A DNA stretch of 19,639 nt from CAYSRC01 sp964433495 (GCA_964433495.1 CAYSRC010000044.1:1-19639); one strand, 5' to 3'. Shown: positions 1-7,620, numbered from the stretch's first letter. Translations and numbers: made by a program. The notes: a model not told the origin generated them from the letters alone.

Positions 1-21
1 CGCGCCGCGCGGCCTTATGCG

Positions 22-43
22 GCGTCCCCCTCGAGGGGGACGC
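22..43. repeat. Perfect 22-bp palindrome
   Basis: The sequence is its own reverse complement, with two 11-base arms (GCGTCCCCCTC and GAGGGGGACGC) and no loop. As RNA it would need a few central bases unpaired. It is not followed by a T run on either strand, so it is not an obvious terminator. It resembles the CCCCC/GGGGG hairpins found in the repeat clusters further along the window and may be a fragment of the same family. Confidence 0.6.
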
Positions 44-150
44 GCCTCCCGAGGGTGTTGATGTTTTTACAAAGCGTCTCAGCCCTCAAGTAACGCACTG
101 CTGACGGGGAGTCCAAGTCCCCCCTAACCGCGCGGGAGTATGTGAGGCGT

Positions 151-312
151 GTGCAAAGGGGGGGGGAGGGCCGCGGAGCGGCGGGGGGGATTGATGGGTT
201 TGTGATAAAAGTCTTGGACGAGTTTGGCTCCCGGAGCAAGTTGAAGAAGGTTCTTGACAACCCCTCTGTCGGGCGATGCCCGACACCTCCCCTTGCACAG
301 GGGAGGCTCAAA
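151..312 (+). repeat. Modular MITE-like repeat, copy A (short form)
   Basis: The left end (151-194) has a TGCAAAGGGG start, then GGGAGGGCCGCGGAGCGGCG, then GGGATTG. It closely matches the left ends at 2691 and 11754. The right end (256-312) has GACAACCCCTC, a GTCGGGC-gat-GCCCGAC hairpin (268-284) and a terminal CCTCCCC/GGGGAGG hairpin (286-306). The inner GGGATTG and CAACCCC face each other as an imperfect inverted repeat. There is no coding capacity and no transposase. This copy lacks the cloverleaf-like core present in copies B and D. The family is described from this window only; I do not recognise a named repeat. Confidence 0.65.
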
Positions 313-556
313 GACAAGCAGCCCACGGGATAGGCGCATACTTTAGGGCTTGCCGAGAACGGAGAGGCTGCTGTAGGCCAAAGTCCCCCTTGTACAGCGA
401 GCCCCAAGAGCCCGCGGCCCGAGAAAGTTCTTCGCCGACGAGCCTCAGGGGCAAGCGCGGCCAAGCCACGGCGCGGGGCCGCGGCAGCTTTTTTGGAACA
501 AAAGACTGCTTCGGGCGGTTTTAAGACCCCTTAAGGAGCAGAGTAATTCAAGTCAC
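313..556. other. Noncoding stretch upstream of the membrane protein gene
   Basis: This part holds degenerate repeat sequence (a GGGATAGGCGCATACTTTAGG block near 329-350 resembles the downstream modules at 11506 and 12028) and no convincing gene. The open frames that cross it run through the repeats and have no family resemblance. No clear sigma-A promoter for the following gene was found. AAGGAG at 533-538 is the only ribosome binding site candidate for the gene at 557, at an unusually long spacing of 18 bases. Confidence 0.5.
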
Positions 557-2527
557 ATGGAGGCTTTTGAGGTGGATATTGCGGCGATACTGCTGTGCAT
601 AGTTTTTATCTCGATGTTTTTTGTGGCGCGCTTTAAGCTCAACGCCGCGGCCGCGCCGCTGTTCACCCTGTGCGCGGTGACCCTGTTTTTGATCTTCACC
701 GGCATGGCCGGGCTTTTGGGGTACGCGGTGTGGGCGGTCTACGCGTTCGCACTCTTTTGCCCCGTGTATCTTTTTGCGATAAAAAAGGAGAGCGTCAAAA
801 AGGTCGCACAAGAGCTGTTCAAGCCGGGCATGGTGTTTTTCATCGCCGCGACGGTGATGTTTGCGGTCATGTTCGCGATACGGCAGCCGGCGTTCAGAAA
901 GTGGGATGAGTTCACCTTTTGGGGCCCTGCGGCCAAGATAACGGTGACCGCGCGGCAGTTGTACACGTTGGTCGAGAGCAGCATCATCAGCACGTCCTAT
1001 CCGCCCTTTTTGGCGGTTCTGAGTTTTTTTGTGCAGTCGCTGAGCATCGGGTTCACCGAGTGGAAGGTCTATCTCGCCTACGACATGCTGCTGATGGCGT
1101 GCATGGCGCTCATCTTCGCGAACATCGAGTGGAAACATGTCCTCTCGATTGCGGCGGCCGTCGCGTTTTCTCTTTTGGGACTGTATTTCTTCAAGAACTC
1201 CTTCGAGCAAAATATCCTGTACTGTTCCGTCTATTCCGACATCCCGCTCGGGGCGCTGTTCGGCGGCGCGCTGCTCATGCACTTCCACTGTGAAGCCGAC
1301 GGCTGGCCCAAGTTTTTGGCGACGGCCTCGGCCATCGCGTCGCTGCCGATGTTAAAGGACGTGGGCATGGCGCTCGGCATGATTGCGGCGGGTGTCATCT
1401 TCGTCGACATGGCGCTGACGGGCGAGCGGCCGACAAAGCGGGTCTTTAAGCGCGAGAGCAGGGTGCTGAGCATGGTCTACCCGCTGCTGCTGATTGTGCT
1501 CGCGAGGGCGAACCATCTCATCTGGAACGCGCACTTTACGGCGACGTCGGGGCTTAGGCGCGCGGTGGTGTCATACGAGTACAGTGTGTTCGAGATACTT
1601 GCGGGCAAGGACCCCTTCTTCAACGACCTCTTTAAAGAGATGAACGACATGCTGTTCACCTACCAAATCGATGCCTTTGCATGCTTTGGCGTGACGGTGA
1701 TTTTGCTCACCCTCCTCCCGATTGCGGCGTCCCTGTTTACCGGTTCCGGCAAAAGGATTGCGCGGGTCGCGGCATATGCGCTTGTCATGTGCGCGGGCTT
1801 CTTTGCATATTATTATTTTCACACCTACTGCTATACGGCGGTGTTTGCCCGTTCGGCCAGGCTGACGTCGTTTGACCGCTACATCTCCACCTATCTCATA
1901 GGATGGATGATTGCGGATGTCGGCGTCATCCTTTGCTGCTGTGGGCTGAAATACCGATATTTCGAAAATGCGGGCGGAATAGCGGCATGCCTGTTGATCG
2001 TCGGCCTGCACTTCGGCCTGTGCCCGTCAGAGCCGGCCGGCTACATCTTTTTCGGCAGTTCCATCGACATCGGGAAGAGCGCAGTCAGGCAGCTGATCGA
2101 GGAGAAGGTCAAGGCGTTTGACGGCCTCACCCCCGATGACAGGATATACTTTGTGTGCCAGGGCTCAAACGGCGGCGAGGCATTTGTCTTCAACTATGAG
2201 ATGATGCCCGCCTATACCGTCGAAATGATGGGCGGCGGGAACTTTGTGAAGCCGGGCAGCGAGCACGATGGGCTGTACGACATCGAGGTGGACAGGCAGG
2301 ACTTTGCGGATTATCTCATCGAGCAGGACGTGGATCTGGTCTTTATGCTTCGCATTGACGACTACTTTGCGGAGGAGTGCATGCCGCTGTTTTGGGACAA
2401 CCTGGTCTACTACTTCAACGGAAGCACAGATGCCTATTATGTCTCGCACGACGGCAGCGGCGGCGTGATACTTATTCCCGTCGAGAGCGCCGCGCGGCTG
2501 AACGAGCTGCGGGCAAATGCGGGCTGA
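557..2527 (+). CDS. Multi-pass membrane protein, probable GT-C-type glycosyltransferase
   Basis: The 656-residue product has roughly ten to twelve hydrophobic segments (for example about 8-24, 33-54, 56-75, 91-108, 194-212, 228-242, 262-284, 303-316, 377-393, 402-420, 446-463 and 472-488). A soluble domain of about 165 residues follows, with no later membrane segment. After the fourth hydrophobic segment comes W116-D117-E118 in an RKWDEFTFWGP context, then YPP at 148-150 and a YSDIP stretch at 226-230. An acidic motif in the first large outer loop followed by such segments is typical of GT-C fold enzymes, which move sugars from polyprenyl-phosphate donors outside the membrane. The family call is inference; donor and acceptor cannot be read from sequence. 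The gene stands alone between repeat-rich noncoding regions, with no glycan gene beside it. The ATG at 557 is preceded by AAGGAG at a long 18-base spacing. Confidence 0.7.
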   Translation: MEAFEVDIAAILLCIVFISMFFVARFKLNAAAAPLFTLCAVTLFLIFTGMAGLLGYAVWAVYAFALFCPVYLFAIKKESVKKVAQELFKPGMVFFIAATVMFAVMFAIRQPAFRKWDEFTFWGPAAKITVTARQLYTLVESSIISTSYPPFLAVLSFFVQSLSIGFTEWKVYLAYDMLLMACMALIFANIEWKHVLSIAAAVAFSLLGLYFFKNSFEQNILYCSVYSDIPLGALFGGALLMHFHCEADGWPKFLATASAIASLPMLKDVGMALGMIAAGVIFVDMALTGERPTKRVFKRESRVLSMVYPLLLIVLARANHLIWNAHFTATSGLRRAVVSYEYSVFEILAGKDPFFNDLFKEMNDMLFTYQIDAFACFGVTVILLTLLPIAASLFTGSGKRIARVAAYALVMCAGFFAYYYFHTYCYTAVFARSARLTSFDRYISTYLIGWMIADVGVILCCCGLKYRYFENAGGIAACLLIVGLHFGLCPSEPAGYIFFGSSIDIGKSAVRQLIEEKVKAFDGLTPDDRIYFVCQGSNGGEAFVFNYEMMPAYTVEMMGGGNFVKPGSEHDGLYDIEVDRQDFADYLIEQDVDLVFMLRIDDYFAEECMPLFWDNLVYYFNGSTDAYYVSHDGSGGVILIPVESAARLNELRANAG

Positions 2528-2690
2528 GACGAGGGACAGAGCCTCCGCCTTTCGTGTAGTCCGCGTGTTTTGAACGGGTATTTTGCCGCAGGACGTGCGG
2601 GCTTGCGGCAAGGTCACTTTAAAGCCCGCCCCTTGCCGCGCCGCGTAATAGGAAGGGCTGCGCGGCGCGTCCTGCGGGAGTATGCAGGGT
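2528..2690. other. Noncoding stretch with two inverted repeats
   Basis: No gene was found here. Two stems are visible: TTGCCGCA (2583-2590) with TGCGGCAA (2604-2611), and GCGCCGCG (2638-2645) with CGCGGCGC (2661-2668). Neither is followed by a T run, so no intrinsic terminator for the membrane protein gene can be named. Confidence 0.5.
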
Positions 2691-3056
2691 TTGTATAAAG
2701 GGGGGAGGCGCAAGCCGCGGCGGAGGGATTGCAAGGGTAAGCTGAAGCGCAACAGAAAGCATGTTAAGCCAGCGAGGCTTTCGGGCGACAATCCCTCGGT
2801 CAGCTTCGCTGACACGGCTCGCATATTCCCGCGAGTTGGCCGCATGTTAAAGGTACGGACATGCGGCAGAATTCACGGGAGTTTGTGAACCCTGTCGGCC
2901 GTCGTACCGATTACGACGCGCATCTACCCGCGCGGAGTGGTCAAATGTAAACGGAACGGACATTTGACATTCGGCGCGATATCATGCGCCTTTCGGGATA
3001 TCGTTCCGATTAAGCCCGACCGGCCGACTCTCCCTTTACACAAGGGAGCCTAAAGA
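2691..3056 (+). repeat. Modular MITE-like repeat, copy B (long form)
   Basis: This is the longest copy. It has the shared left end with GGGATTG, an inner AGAAAGC/GCTTTC pair, CAATCCCTC, a GTCAGC-ttc-GCTGAC hairpin, then the block CACGGCTCGCATATTCCCGC. Next is a core bounded by GTCGGCCG (2894-2901) and CGGCCGAC (3021-3028). It ends in a CTCCCTT-tacac-AAGGGAG hairpin. Compared with copy D it carries two extra hairpin modules, stems 2839-2847/2859-2867 and 2940-2948/2960-2968, each with an 11-base loop. No open frame of recognisable protein lies in it. Confidence 0.7.
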
Positions 3057-3171
3057 ATGGCCTTTCCGTGTGAAATCAGAGCGCGAAAACGCCGCGATGG
3101 TACGAAAGTAATTCAGAATTTGCAGCGAGCCCCCGTACCCGCGCGTCGTTCATCTTCCGCGCGGCGCGCCC

Positions 3172-3284
3172 TGCATATTCCCGTAGGGCGGCCGCATGTT
3201 AGAGGTACGGAAATGCGGCACAATTCGCGGGAACATGTGAACCCTGCCGAGTGTCGTGCATTTTTACACTCGGTAGGATTCACG
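3172..3284 (+). repeat. Diverged repeat module, copy C
   Basis: This module matches 2820-2905 of copy B over about 80 bases with scattered differences: GCATATTCCCG, a GCCGCAT/ATGCGGC stem with an 11-base loop ending GGTACGG, then GTGAACCCTG. It ends in its own long hairpin, 3237-3254 pairing with 3266-3283 (18 pairs with one mismatch and one G-T pair). It has no terminal CTCCC/GGGAG hairpin and no left end, so it looks like a partial or decayed copy. Confidence 0.6.
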
Positions 3285-3290
3285 AGGATA

Positions 3291-3339
3291 TGAGACCCCT
3301 GCCGCGCATCGTTCGACTATAAGCGCGGCAGGGGTCTCA
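3291..3339. repeat. 17-bp inverted repeat
   Basis: The arms at 3291-3307 and 3323-3339 pair perfectly (TGAGACCCCTGCCGCGC with its complement) around a 15-base loop. No T run follows directly on either strand. It belongs to a run of strong hairpins between 3237 and 3585 in the noncoding gap between two gene groups facing each other. Confidence 0.7.
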
Positions 3340-3367
3340 GGATATATCTTCAGTTCTTCACGCCCGT

Positions 3368-3415
3368 AAAAACGTTAAAGGGCAGGGCAGACCCAAACGG
3401 TTTGCCCTGCCCTTT
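3368..3415 (-). terminator. Probable intrinsic terminator for the pfp-side operon
   Basis: The stem is AAAGGGCAGGGCA (3377-3389) with its complement (3403-3415), 13 perfect pairs around a 13-base loop. On the minus strand the stem is followed within four bases by five T residues (3372-3368). That is the layout of a factor-independent terminator for transcripts coming from pfp, although it lies about 330 bases past the pfp stop. The plus-strand side has only TTTCTGTT. Confidence 0.5.
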
Positions 3416-3486
3416 CTGTTGACGCCGAATAGGCAGGAGAAAACCCTCGGGTGCACCGGGAGTGGGTAAAATGCTTCAGCATAAGC

Positions 3487-3524
3487 CAAGGACGCGACAT
3501 ACTAAAAAGTATGTCGCGTCCTTG
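3487..3524. repeat. Perfect 17-bp inverted repeat with AAAA loop
   Basis: CAAGGACGCGACATACT (3487-3503) is followed by AAAA and its exact complement (3508-3524). No T run follows on either strand. A perfect 17-bp stem in noncoding DNA suggests a structured RNA end or a DNA cruciform-type site, but nothing in the sequence identifies which. Confidence 0.75.
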
Positions 3525-3566
3525 CAAAATACAAGAGCTAATATGATAGGTCAGTCTACGGTATTC

Positions 3567-3749
3567 AGTCCCCGAACAGGGGACTTGCAGTGCAAAAAGT
3601 GTGCTTGAAGCTCTTTTTCGGCGCCCCCTTTAGGGGCCGCCGCCGGAGATAGGCCCTATAAGCCCTGTTCAAGCCACGCGTTCAACGCGCGGTTTTGATT
3701 ATTCGGCCGTATATGCTTTTGCCTTTTTCTGCTGCCGATTGTCCTGCGA
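3567..3749. other. Noncoding remainder downstream of pfp
   Basis: This part contains a small AGTCCCC/GGGGACT hairpin (3567-3585) and a CGGCG-CCCC/GGGG-CCGCCG hairpin near 3621-3645, followed by CCGGAGATAGGCC, a degenerate relative of the repeat-flanking block at 11506. No gene and no clear terminator directly after the pfp stop were found. Confidence 0.45.
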
Positions 3750-4991
3750 TCACTTTTTCTTGAGCACCAGGTGCTGGGGCAGACCGTTGACCATGAAGGG
3801 CTGATAGTCGCCGTGGATAAGCGGCTCGATGTAGTCGATGAACTCCTGCGTCACATAGTTGCCGTCCCGGTTCATCCAGGAGCGGGGGACAAGCTTTTCG
3901 TGGTTGGCTATCCTGTGGACGTCGTAGATGCCCGCAGCGCTCTGATAGGGGTCGTCCGAGACGCGGTCGATGACCACCATCTTGCCGGTGTCGCCCTCGT
4001 CGGCCGCCTTGACCGCCGCACCGCCCACCATGAACGCCTCGTCCACGTCCACGCGGGACGCCATGTGCGAGGCGCTTCTTTGCAGGGTGGAGAACTCGAC
4101 GCTGCGGGTCTTGCAGCCGATCTCGGCGCCGAGGAAGCTTGCGAGATAGGCCGCCGTGCCCTGAAGCTGCTTGTGGCCGAACGCGTCGACGTACTCGCCG
4201 CCGCCCGACAGCTCGCACACATACCGGCCGTCTGCGAGCTTGATGCCCTCGGACACCGCGATGACGACCGAGTTTTTTTTCTTCAAAAGATCCCTGGTGG
4301 TCTTGAGGAACTTGTCGATGTCAAAGACGGTCTCGGGCAGATAGATGGCGTCGGGGCCGTCGCAGTCGGGTGTCCTTGCGAGGGCGGTCGCGCCGGTGAG
4401 CCAGCCCGCGTTGCGCCCCATCACCTCGATGACGGTGATCGATTCCTTGTTATAGGTGAGGCCGAGCGCGTCGCGGATAATCTCCTTGGTGGAGGCGGCG
4501 ATGTACTTTGCGGCGCTGCCGAAGCCGGGGGTGTGGTCGGTGAGCGCGAGGTCGTTGTCGATGGTCTTGGGCACGCCGAGGAACTTTTGACTGTGCCCCT
4601 TGAGAATCGCGTAATCGGACAGCTTTTTGATGGTGTCCATCGAGTCGTTTCCGCCGATGTAGATAAACGCCTCGATCTGCAGCTTGTCCATGATCGAGAA
4701 CAGCTTTTCATAGGTCTCGGGCTTTTCGTGGATCTCGGGCAGCTTGTAGCGGCAGGAGCCGAGGAACGCCGAGGGGGTGCGCTTTAACAGCTCGATGTCG
4801 ATGTCCGAGTGGATCTGTGTGGACAGGTCGACATACTGCTCGTCCAAAAAGCCCTGGACGCCGTACAGCATCCCGTACACCTTGTTAAAGCCCCTCTCCT
4901 TGGCGGTCTTGTAGACGCCCGCGAGGCTGGAGTTGATGACGGCGGTGGGGCCGCCCGACTGACCGACGATGATGTTGCGTTTTTTTGCCAT
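3750..4991 (-). CDS. pfp: Diphosphate-dependent phosphofructokinase
   Basis: The 413-residue cytoplasmic enzyme phosphorylates fructose 6-phosphate, and the reaction is reversible when pyrophosphate is the donor. The N-terminal GQSGGPTAVIN (10-20) is the phosphate-binding start of the PFK family. GGNDS at 113-117 and PKTIDND at 141-147 are the telling sites. ATP enzymes have GGDGS/T and PGTIDND, while Asp in the first motif and Lys in the second mark pyrophosphate use. MGRNAGW at 191-197 is the substrate-binding motif. The length fits the shorter clostridial PPi-PFK group. The ATG at 4991 has GGAGGT five bases upstream. It lies 47 bases after the dehydrogenase gene and is probably the last gene of the hisS-aspS transcript. 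A reader taking the longest open frame would extend it far upstream into the dehydrogenase in another frame, which is wrong. Confidence 0.93.
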   Translation of the reverse strand: MAKKRNIIVGQSGGPTAVINSSLAGVYKTAKERGFNKVYGMLYGVQGFLDEQYVDLSTQIHSDIDIELLKRTPSAFLGSCRYKLPEIHEKPETYEKLFSIMDKLQIEAFIYIGGNDSMDTIKKLSDYAILKGHSQKFLGVPKTIDNDLALTDHTPGFGSAAKYIAASTKEIIRDALGLTYNKESITVIEVMGRNAGWLTGATALARTPDCDGPDAIYLPETVFDIDKFLKTTRDLLKKKNSVVIAVSEGIKLADGRYVCELSGGGEYVDAFGHKQLQGTAAYLASFLGAEIGCKTRSVEFSTLQRSASHMASRVDVDEAFMVGGAAVKAADEGDTGKMVVIDRVSDDPYQSAAGIYDVHRIANHEKLVPRSWMNRDGNYVTQEFIDYIEPLIHGDYQPFMVNGLPQHLVLKKK

Positions 4992-5038
4992 GTTATACCT
5001 CCGAGTTTTGTTTTGGGGGATACGGGGTTTGCAGCGCG

Positions 5039-5806
5039 TTATCTGTTGTGGCCCTGCTGTTTGAGCCAGACCTTCATCACGAGGCTGTGGGGCAGCAGCT
5101 TGACTGCGAGAACCTGCGCGCGCACCCGCCAGTCGTACACCGACACCTGCTTGCCCTTGCGGCTGTCTTTTATCGCCTTTTCGACGACGTCGGCGGCGCT
5201 GCTCATGATGTTGTAGTAGGTGACGGCGCTCTTGTCCTTTTCGGCGTGGTCGAAGAACTCGGTTTTGACCCAGCCGGGGCAGACGGCGGTGACAGAGATG
5301 CCGCGCGGCTTGAGCTCGGCGGCGAGCGCCCTCGAGAAGCTCAGCACAAACGCCTTGGACGCCGCGTACACGTTGATGTAGGGCACCGGCTGGAACGCCG
5401 AGAGCGAGCCGAGCTCGATAATCCGCGAGCCCTTTGCCATGTAGGGCAGGCTCAGCATCGTCATGTTGACGAGCGCCTTGTCGTTGAGGTCGATCATGTC
5501 GGAATAGTCGTCTAAGGGATACTCGTCGGTGAGGCCGAAGCGGCCGTAGCCGCTTGCGTTGACAAGCACCGATATCTCGGGCTTCGCGTCGGCGAGCGCG
5601 CTGCGGTAGTCCTCGAAGCCGGCCTTTTCGGTGAGGTCGAGCGGCAGCACCCGTGCCTTGCAGGGGAGCTCGCCCGCGAGCTCGCGCAGCCGCTCCTCCC
5701 GCCGCGCGATGAGCCAAACCTCGTCAAAGCGCTCGCCGCGGCACAGCCTGTGCGCAAACTCGCGCCCCATGCCGGACGATGCGCCCGTTATGACGGCGAT
5801 TTTCAT
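5039..5806 (-). CDS. Short-chain dehydrogenase/reductase (DltE-like)
   Basis: The 255-residue classical SDR uses NAD(P)(H) on an unknown substrate. Visible marks are TGASSGMG at 7-14 (cofactor loop), an Arg pair after beta-2 (R35-R36, compatible with NADP), D57 in LPLDL, NASG at 83-86, S134/S136 before the active site, and YAASK at 147-151 with catalytic Tyr147 and Lys151. The segment PGWVKTEF at 177-184 is the usual post-catalytic loop. The hydrophobic, basic C-terminus (about 225-250) suggests membrane association. Its ATG overlaps the aspS stop as ATGA, so its translation is probably coupled to aspS. The substrate cannot be told from sequence; a role in envelope lipid or sugar reduction is only a guess. 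Confidence 0.88.
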   Translation of the reverse strand: MKIAVITGASSGMGREFAHRLCRGERFDEVWLIARREERLRELAGELPCKARVLPLDLTEKAGFEDYRSALADAKPEISVLVNASGYGRFGLTDEYPLDDYSDMIDLNDKALVNMTMLSLPYMAKGSRIIELGSLSAFQPVPYINVYAASKAFVLSFSRALAAELKPRGISVTAVCPGWVKTEFFDHAEKDKSAVTYYNIMSSAADVVEKAIKDSRKGKQVSVYDWRVRAQVLAVKLLPHSLVMKVWLKQQGHNR

Positions 5807-7599
5807 TGTTCCTCCCCCTTCGGCCCGGCTGTGGAGCGGATGTGCAGCTCCTCAAGCTGGGCGTCGTCGACGGTGTCCGGGCAGCCCGACATCAGCTCGC
5901 TTGCCGTCTGCACCTTGGGGAAGGCGATGACGTTGCGGATGTTGTCCTCTTTAAGAAGCAGCATGGTCAGCCGGTCAAGCCCGTATGCGAGGCCGCCGTG
6001 CGGGGGCGCGCCGTAGTTGTACGCGTTGATGAGGAAGCCGAACTGCGCCTCGGCGCGCTCGGGGGTGAAGCCGAGCGCCCTGAACATGTGCCGCTGCAGC
6101 TCGGGGTTGCTTATCCTTATCGAGCCGCCGCCCGCCTCGCTGCCGTTTATCACGATGTCATAGGCCTTGGCGCGGCAGGCGCCGGGGTCGCTTTCGACCT
6201 TGTCGATGTCCTCGTCCATAGGACTCGTGAACGGGTGGTGCTTGGCGTACCAGCGCCCGTCCTCCTCGCTGTACTCGAACAGCGGGAACTCGACGATCCA
6301 AAGCAGGTCGTAGCGGTCGGGGTCGATGAGGTCGAAGCGCCGGGCGAGCTCGACGCGCAGCGCGCCGAGCGAATCCCACACGACCTCGTTTTTGGCGTCG
6401 GCGACGACAAAGACGACGTCGCCTCGCTCGACGCCGAGCGCCGCGTCGAGCGCCGAGACCTCCTCGGGGGTGAGGAACTTTTCAAAGCTGCTTGTGCGGG
6501 CGTCCGCCGTGACCCTTGTGTAGGCGAGGCCCTTGGCTTTGTACGTCTTGACAAACTCGCCGAGTTTGTCTATCTCCTTGCGGGTGAGCCGGTCGGCGAG
6601 GCCCTTGGCGTTTATTGCGCGCACGCTGCCCCCGGCGGCGACGGCGCCCGAGAACACCGAGAAGCCGCAGCCCTTGACGAGGGCCGAAACGTCGTGCAGC
6701 TCGAGGCCGAAGCGGGTGTCGGGCTTGTCCGAGCCGAAGCGGTTCATCGCCTCGGCCCAGGTCATGCGCGGCAGCGGCAGCTTGATGTCGACGCCCGCAA
6801 TCTCTTTAAACACCGTCTTTAAAAAGCCCTCGTTGACCTCGATGATGTCGTCGACGTCGCAGAACGACATCTCAAGGTCGATCTGGGTGAACTCGGGCTG
6901 TCTGTCGGCACGCAGATCCTCGTCGCGGTAGCAGCGGGCTATCTGCATATAGCGGTCGAAGCCCGCGACCATCAGCAGCTGCTTGTACAGCTGGGGCGAC
7001 TGCGGCAGGGCGTAAAACCTGCCCGGCTGCACGCGGGAGGGGACGAGATAGTCCCGCGCCCCCTCGGGGGTCGACTTGACGAGGGTGGGCGTCTCGATCT
7101 CGAGAAAGTGCTGCGAGTCGAAATAGCTGCGCGCTATCTGGGTGATGCGGTGGCGCGCGGCGATCTTTGCGGCGAGGGAGGGACGGCGAAGGTCGAGGTA
7201 GCGATAGGTCAGCGCGAGGTCGTCCCTGACCGACACCTCGTCGCGTATCTCGAACGGCGGGGTCTGCGCCTCGCCCAAAATCTTGAGCTCGTCGACGGCG
7301 ATCTCCCACCGGCCCGTCTCGATCTTGTCCGTCTTGCTCGAGCGCTCGCGAAGCACGCCCTTCGCCATGACGGTGTACTCGCTTCTGAGGGTCTTCGCCT
7401 TTGCGAAGACCTCCCTGTCGGTGTCGTTGTCAAACGCCAGCTGCACGATGCCGGTGACGTCGCGCAGGTCGGCGAAGATGAGGTTGCCGAGGTCGCGCGA
7501 TTTTGCGATGAACCCCGCGACGACGATCGTGTCGCCCTCGCGCGCCGAAAGGATGTCGCGCGCGTAGTGCGTGCGGCGCATGGTTCCCATTGTGTCCAT
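5803..7599 (-). CDS. aspS: Aspartyl-tRNA synthetase
   Basis: This class II synthetase of 598 residues charges tRNA-Asp. An N-terminal OB-fold anticodon domain (about 10-110, with GFIAKSRDLGNLIFADLRD) is followed by the catalytic core. Motif 2 is around 217-240 (YMQIARCYRDEDLRADRQ) and motif 3 is GGLAYGLDRL at 535-544. The bacterial insertion domain lies between them, and the full length fits bacterial AspRS. I chose the ATG at 7599 because AAGGGAG ends nine bases upstream. A TTG three codons earlier (7608) directly abuts that site and is unlikely. hisS ends 21 bases upstream, the common Firmicute hisS-aspS pair. Whether it also charges tRNA-Asn cannot be judged here. Confidence 0.96.
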   Translation of the reverse strand: MDTMGTMRRTHYARDILSAREGDTIVVAGFIAKSRDLGNLIFADLRDVTGIVQLAFDNDTDREVFAKAKTLRSEYTVMAKGVLRERSSKTDKIETGRWEIAVDELKILGEAQTPPFEIRDEVSVRDDLALTYRYLDLRRPSLAAKIAARHRITQIARSYFDSQHFLEIETPTLVKSTPEGARDYLVPSRVQPGRFYALPQSPQLYKQLLMVAGFDRYMQIARCYRDEDLRADRQPEFTQIDLEMSFCDVDDIIEVNEGFLKTVFKEIAGVDIKLPLPRMTWAEAMNRFGSDKPDTRFGLELHDVSALVKGCGFSVFSGAVAAGGSVRAINAKGLADRLTRKEIDKLGEFVKTYKAKGLAYTRVTADARTSSFEKFLTPEEVSALDAALGVERGDVVFVVADAKNEVVWDSLGALRVELARRFDLIDPDRYDLLWIVEFPLFEYSEEDGRWYAKHHPFTSPMDEDIDKVESDPGACRAKAYDIVINGSEAGGGSIRISNPELQRHMFRALGFTPERAEAQFGFLINAYNYGAPPHGGLAYGLDRLTMLLLKEDNIRNVIAFPKVQTASELMSGCPDTVDDAQLEELHIRSTAGPKGEEQ

Positions 7600-7620
7600 T
7601 TTAAACAACTCCCTTGTATG

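Noticed and set aside
15..464. Open frame of 149 codons on the minus strand at the window start
   Set aside because: It runs through repeat copy A and a palindrome. Composition is Pro/Ser/Arg-rich and no ribosome binding site or family motif is visible.
151..3056. CRISPR-like array from the recurring palindromic blocks
   Set aside because: The repeats are long, few, of unequal length and spacing, differ internally, and no cas gene is present.
3057..3293. Open frame of 78 codons on the plus strand
   Set aside because: Most of it is repeat copy C with its hairpins. The product is Arg-rich with no recognisable domain.
3771..4787. Open frame of 338 codons on the plus strand across pfp
   Set aside because: It is the antisense shadow of a gene with clear PPi-PFK motifs.
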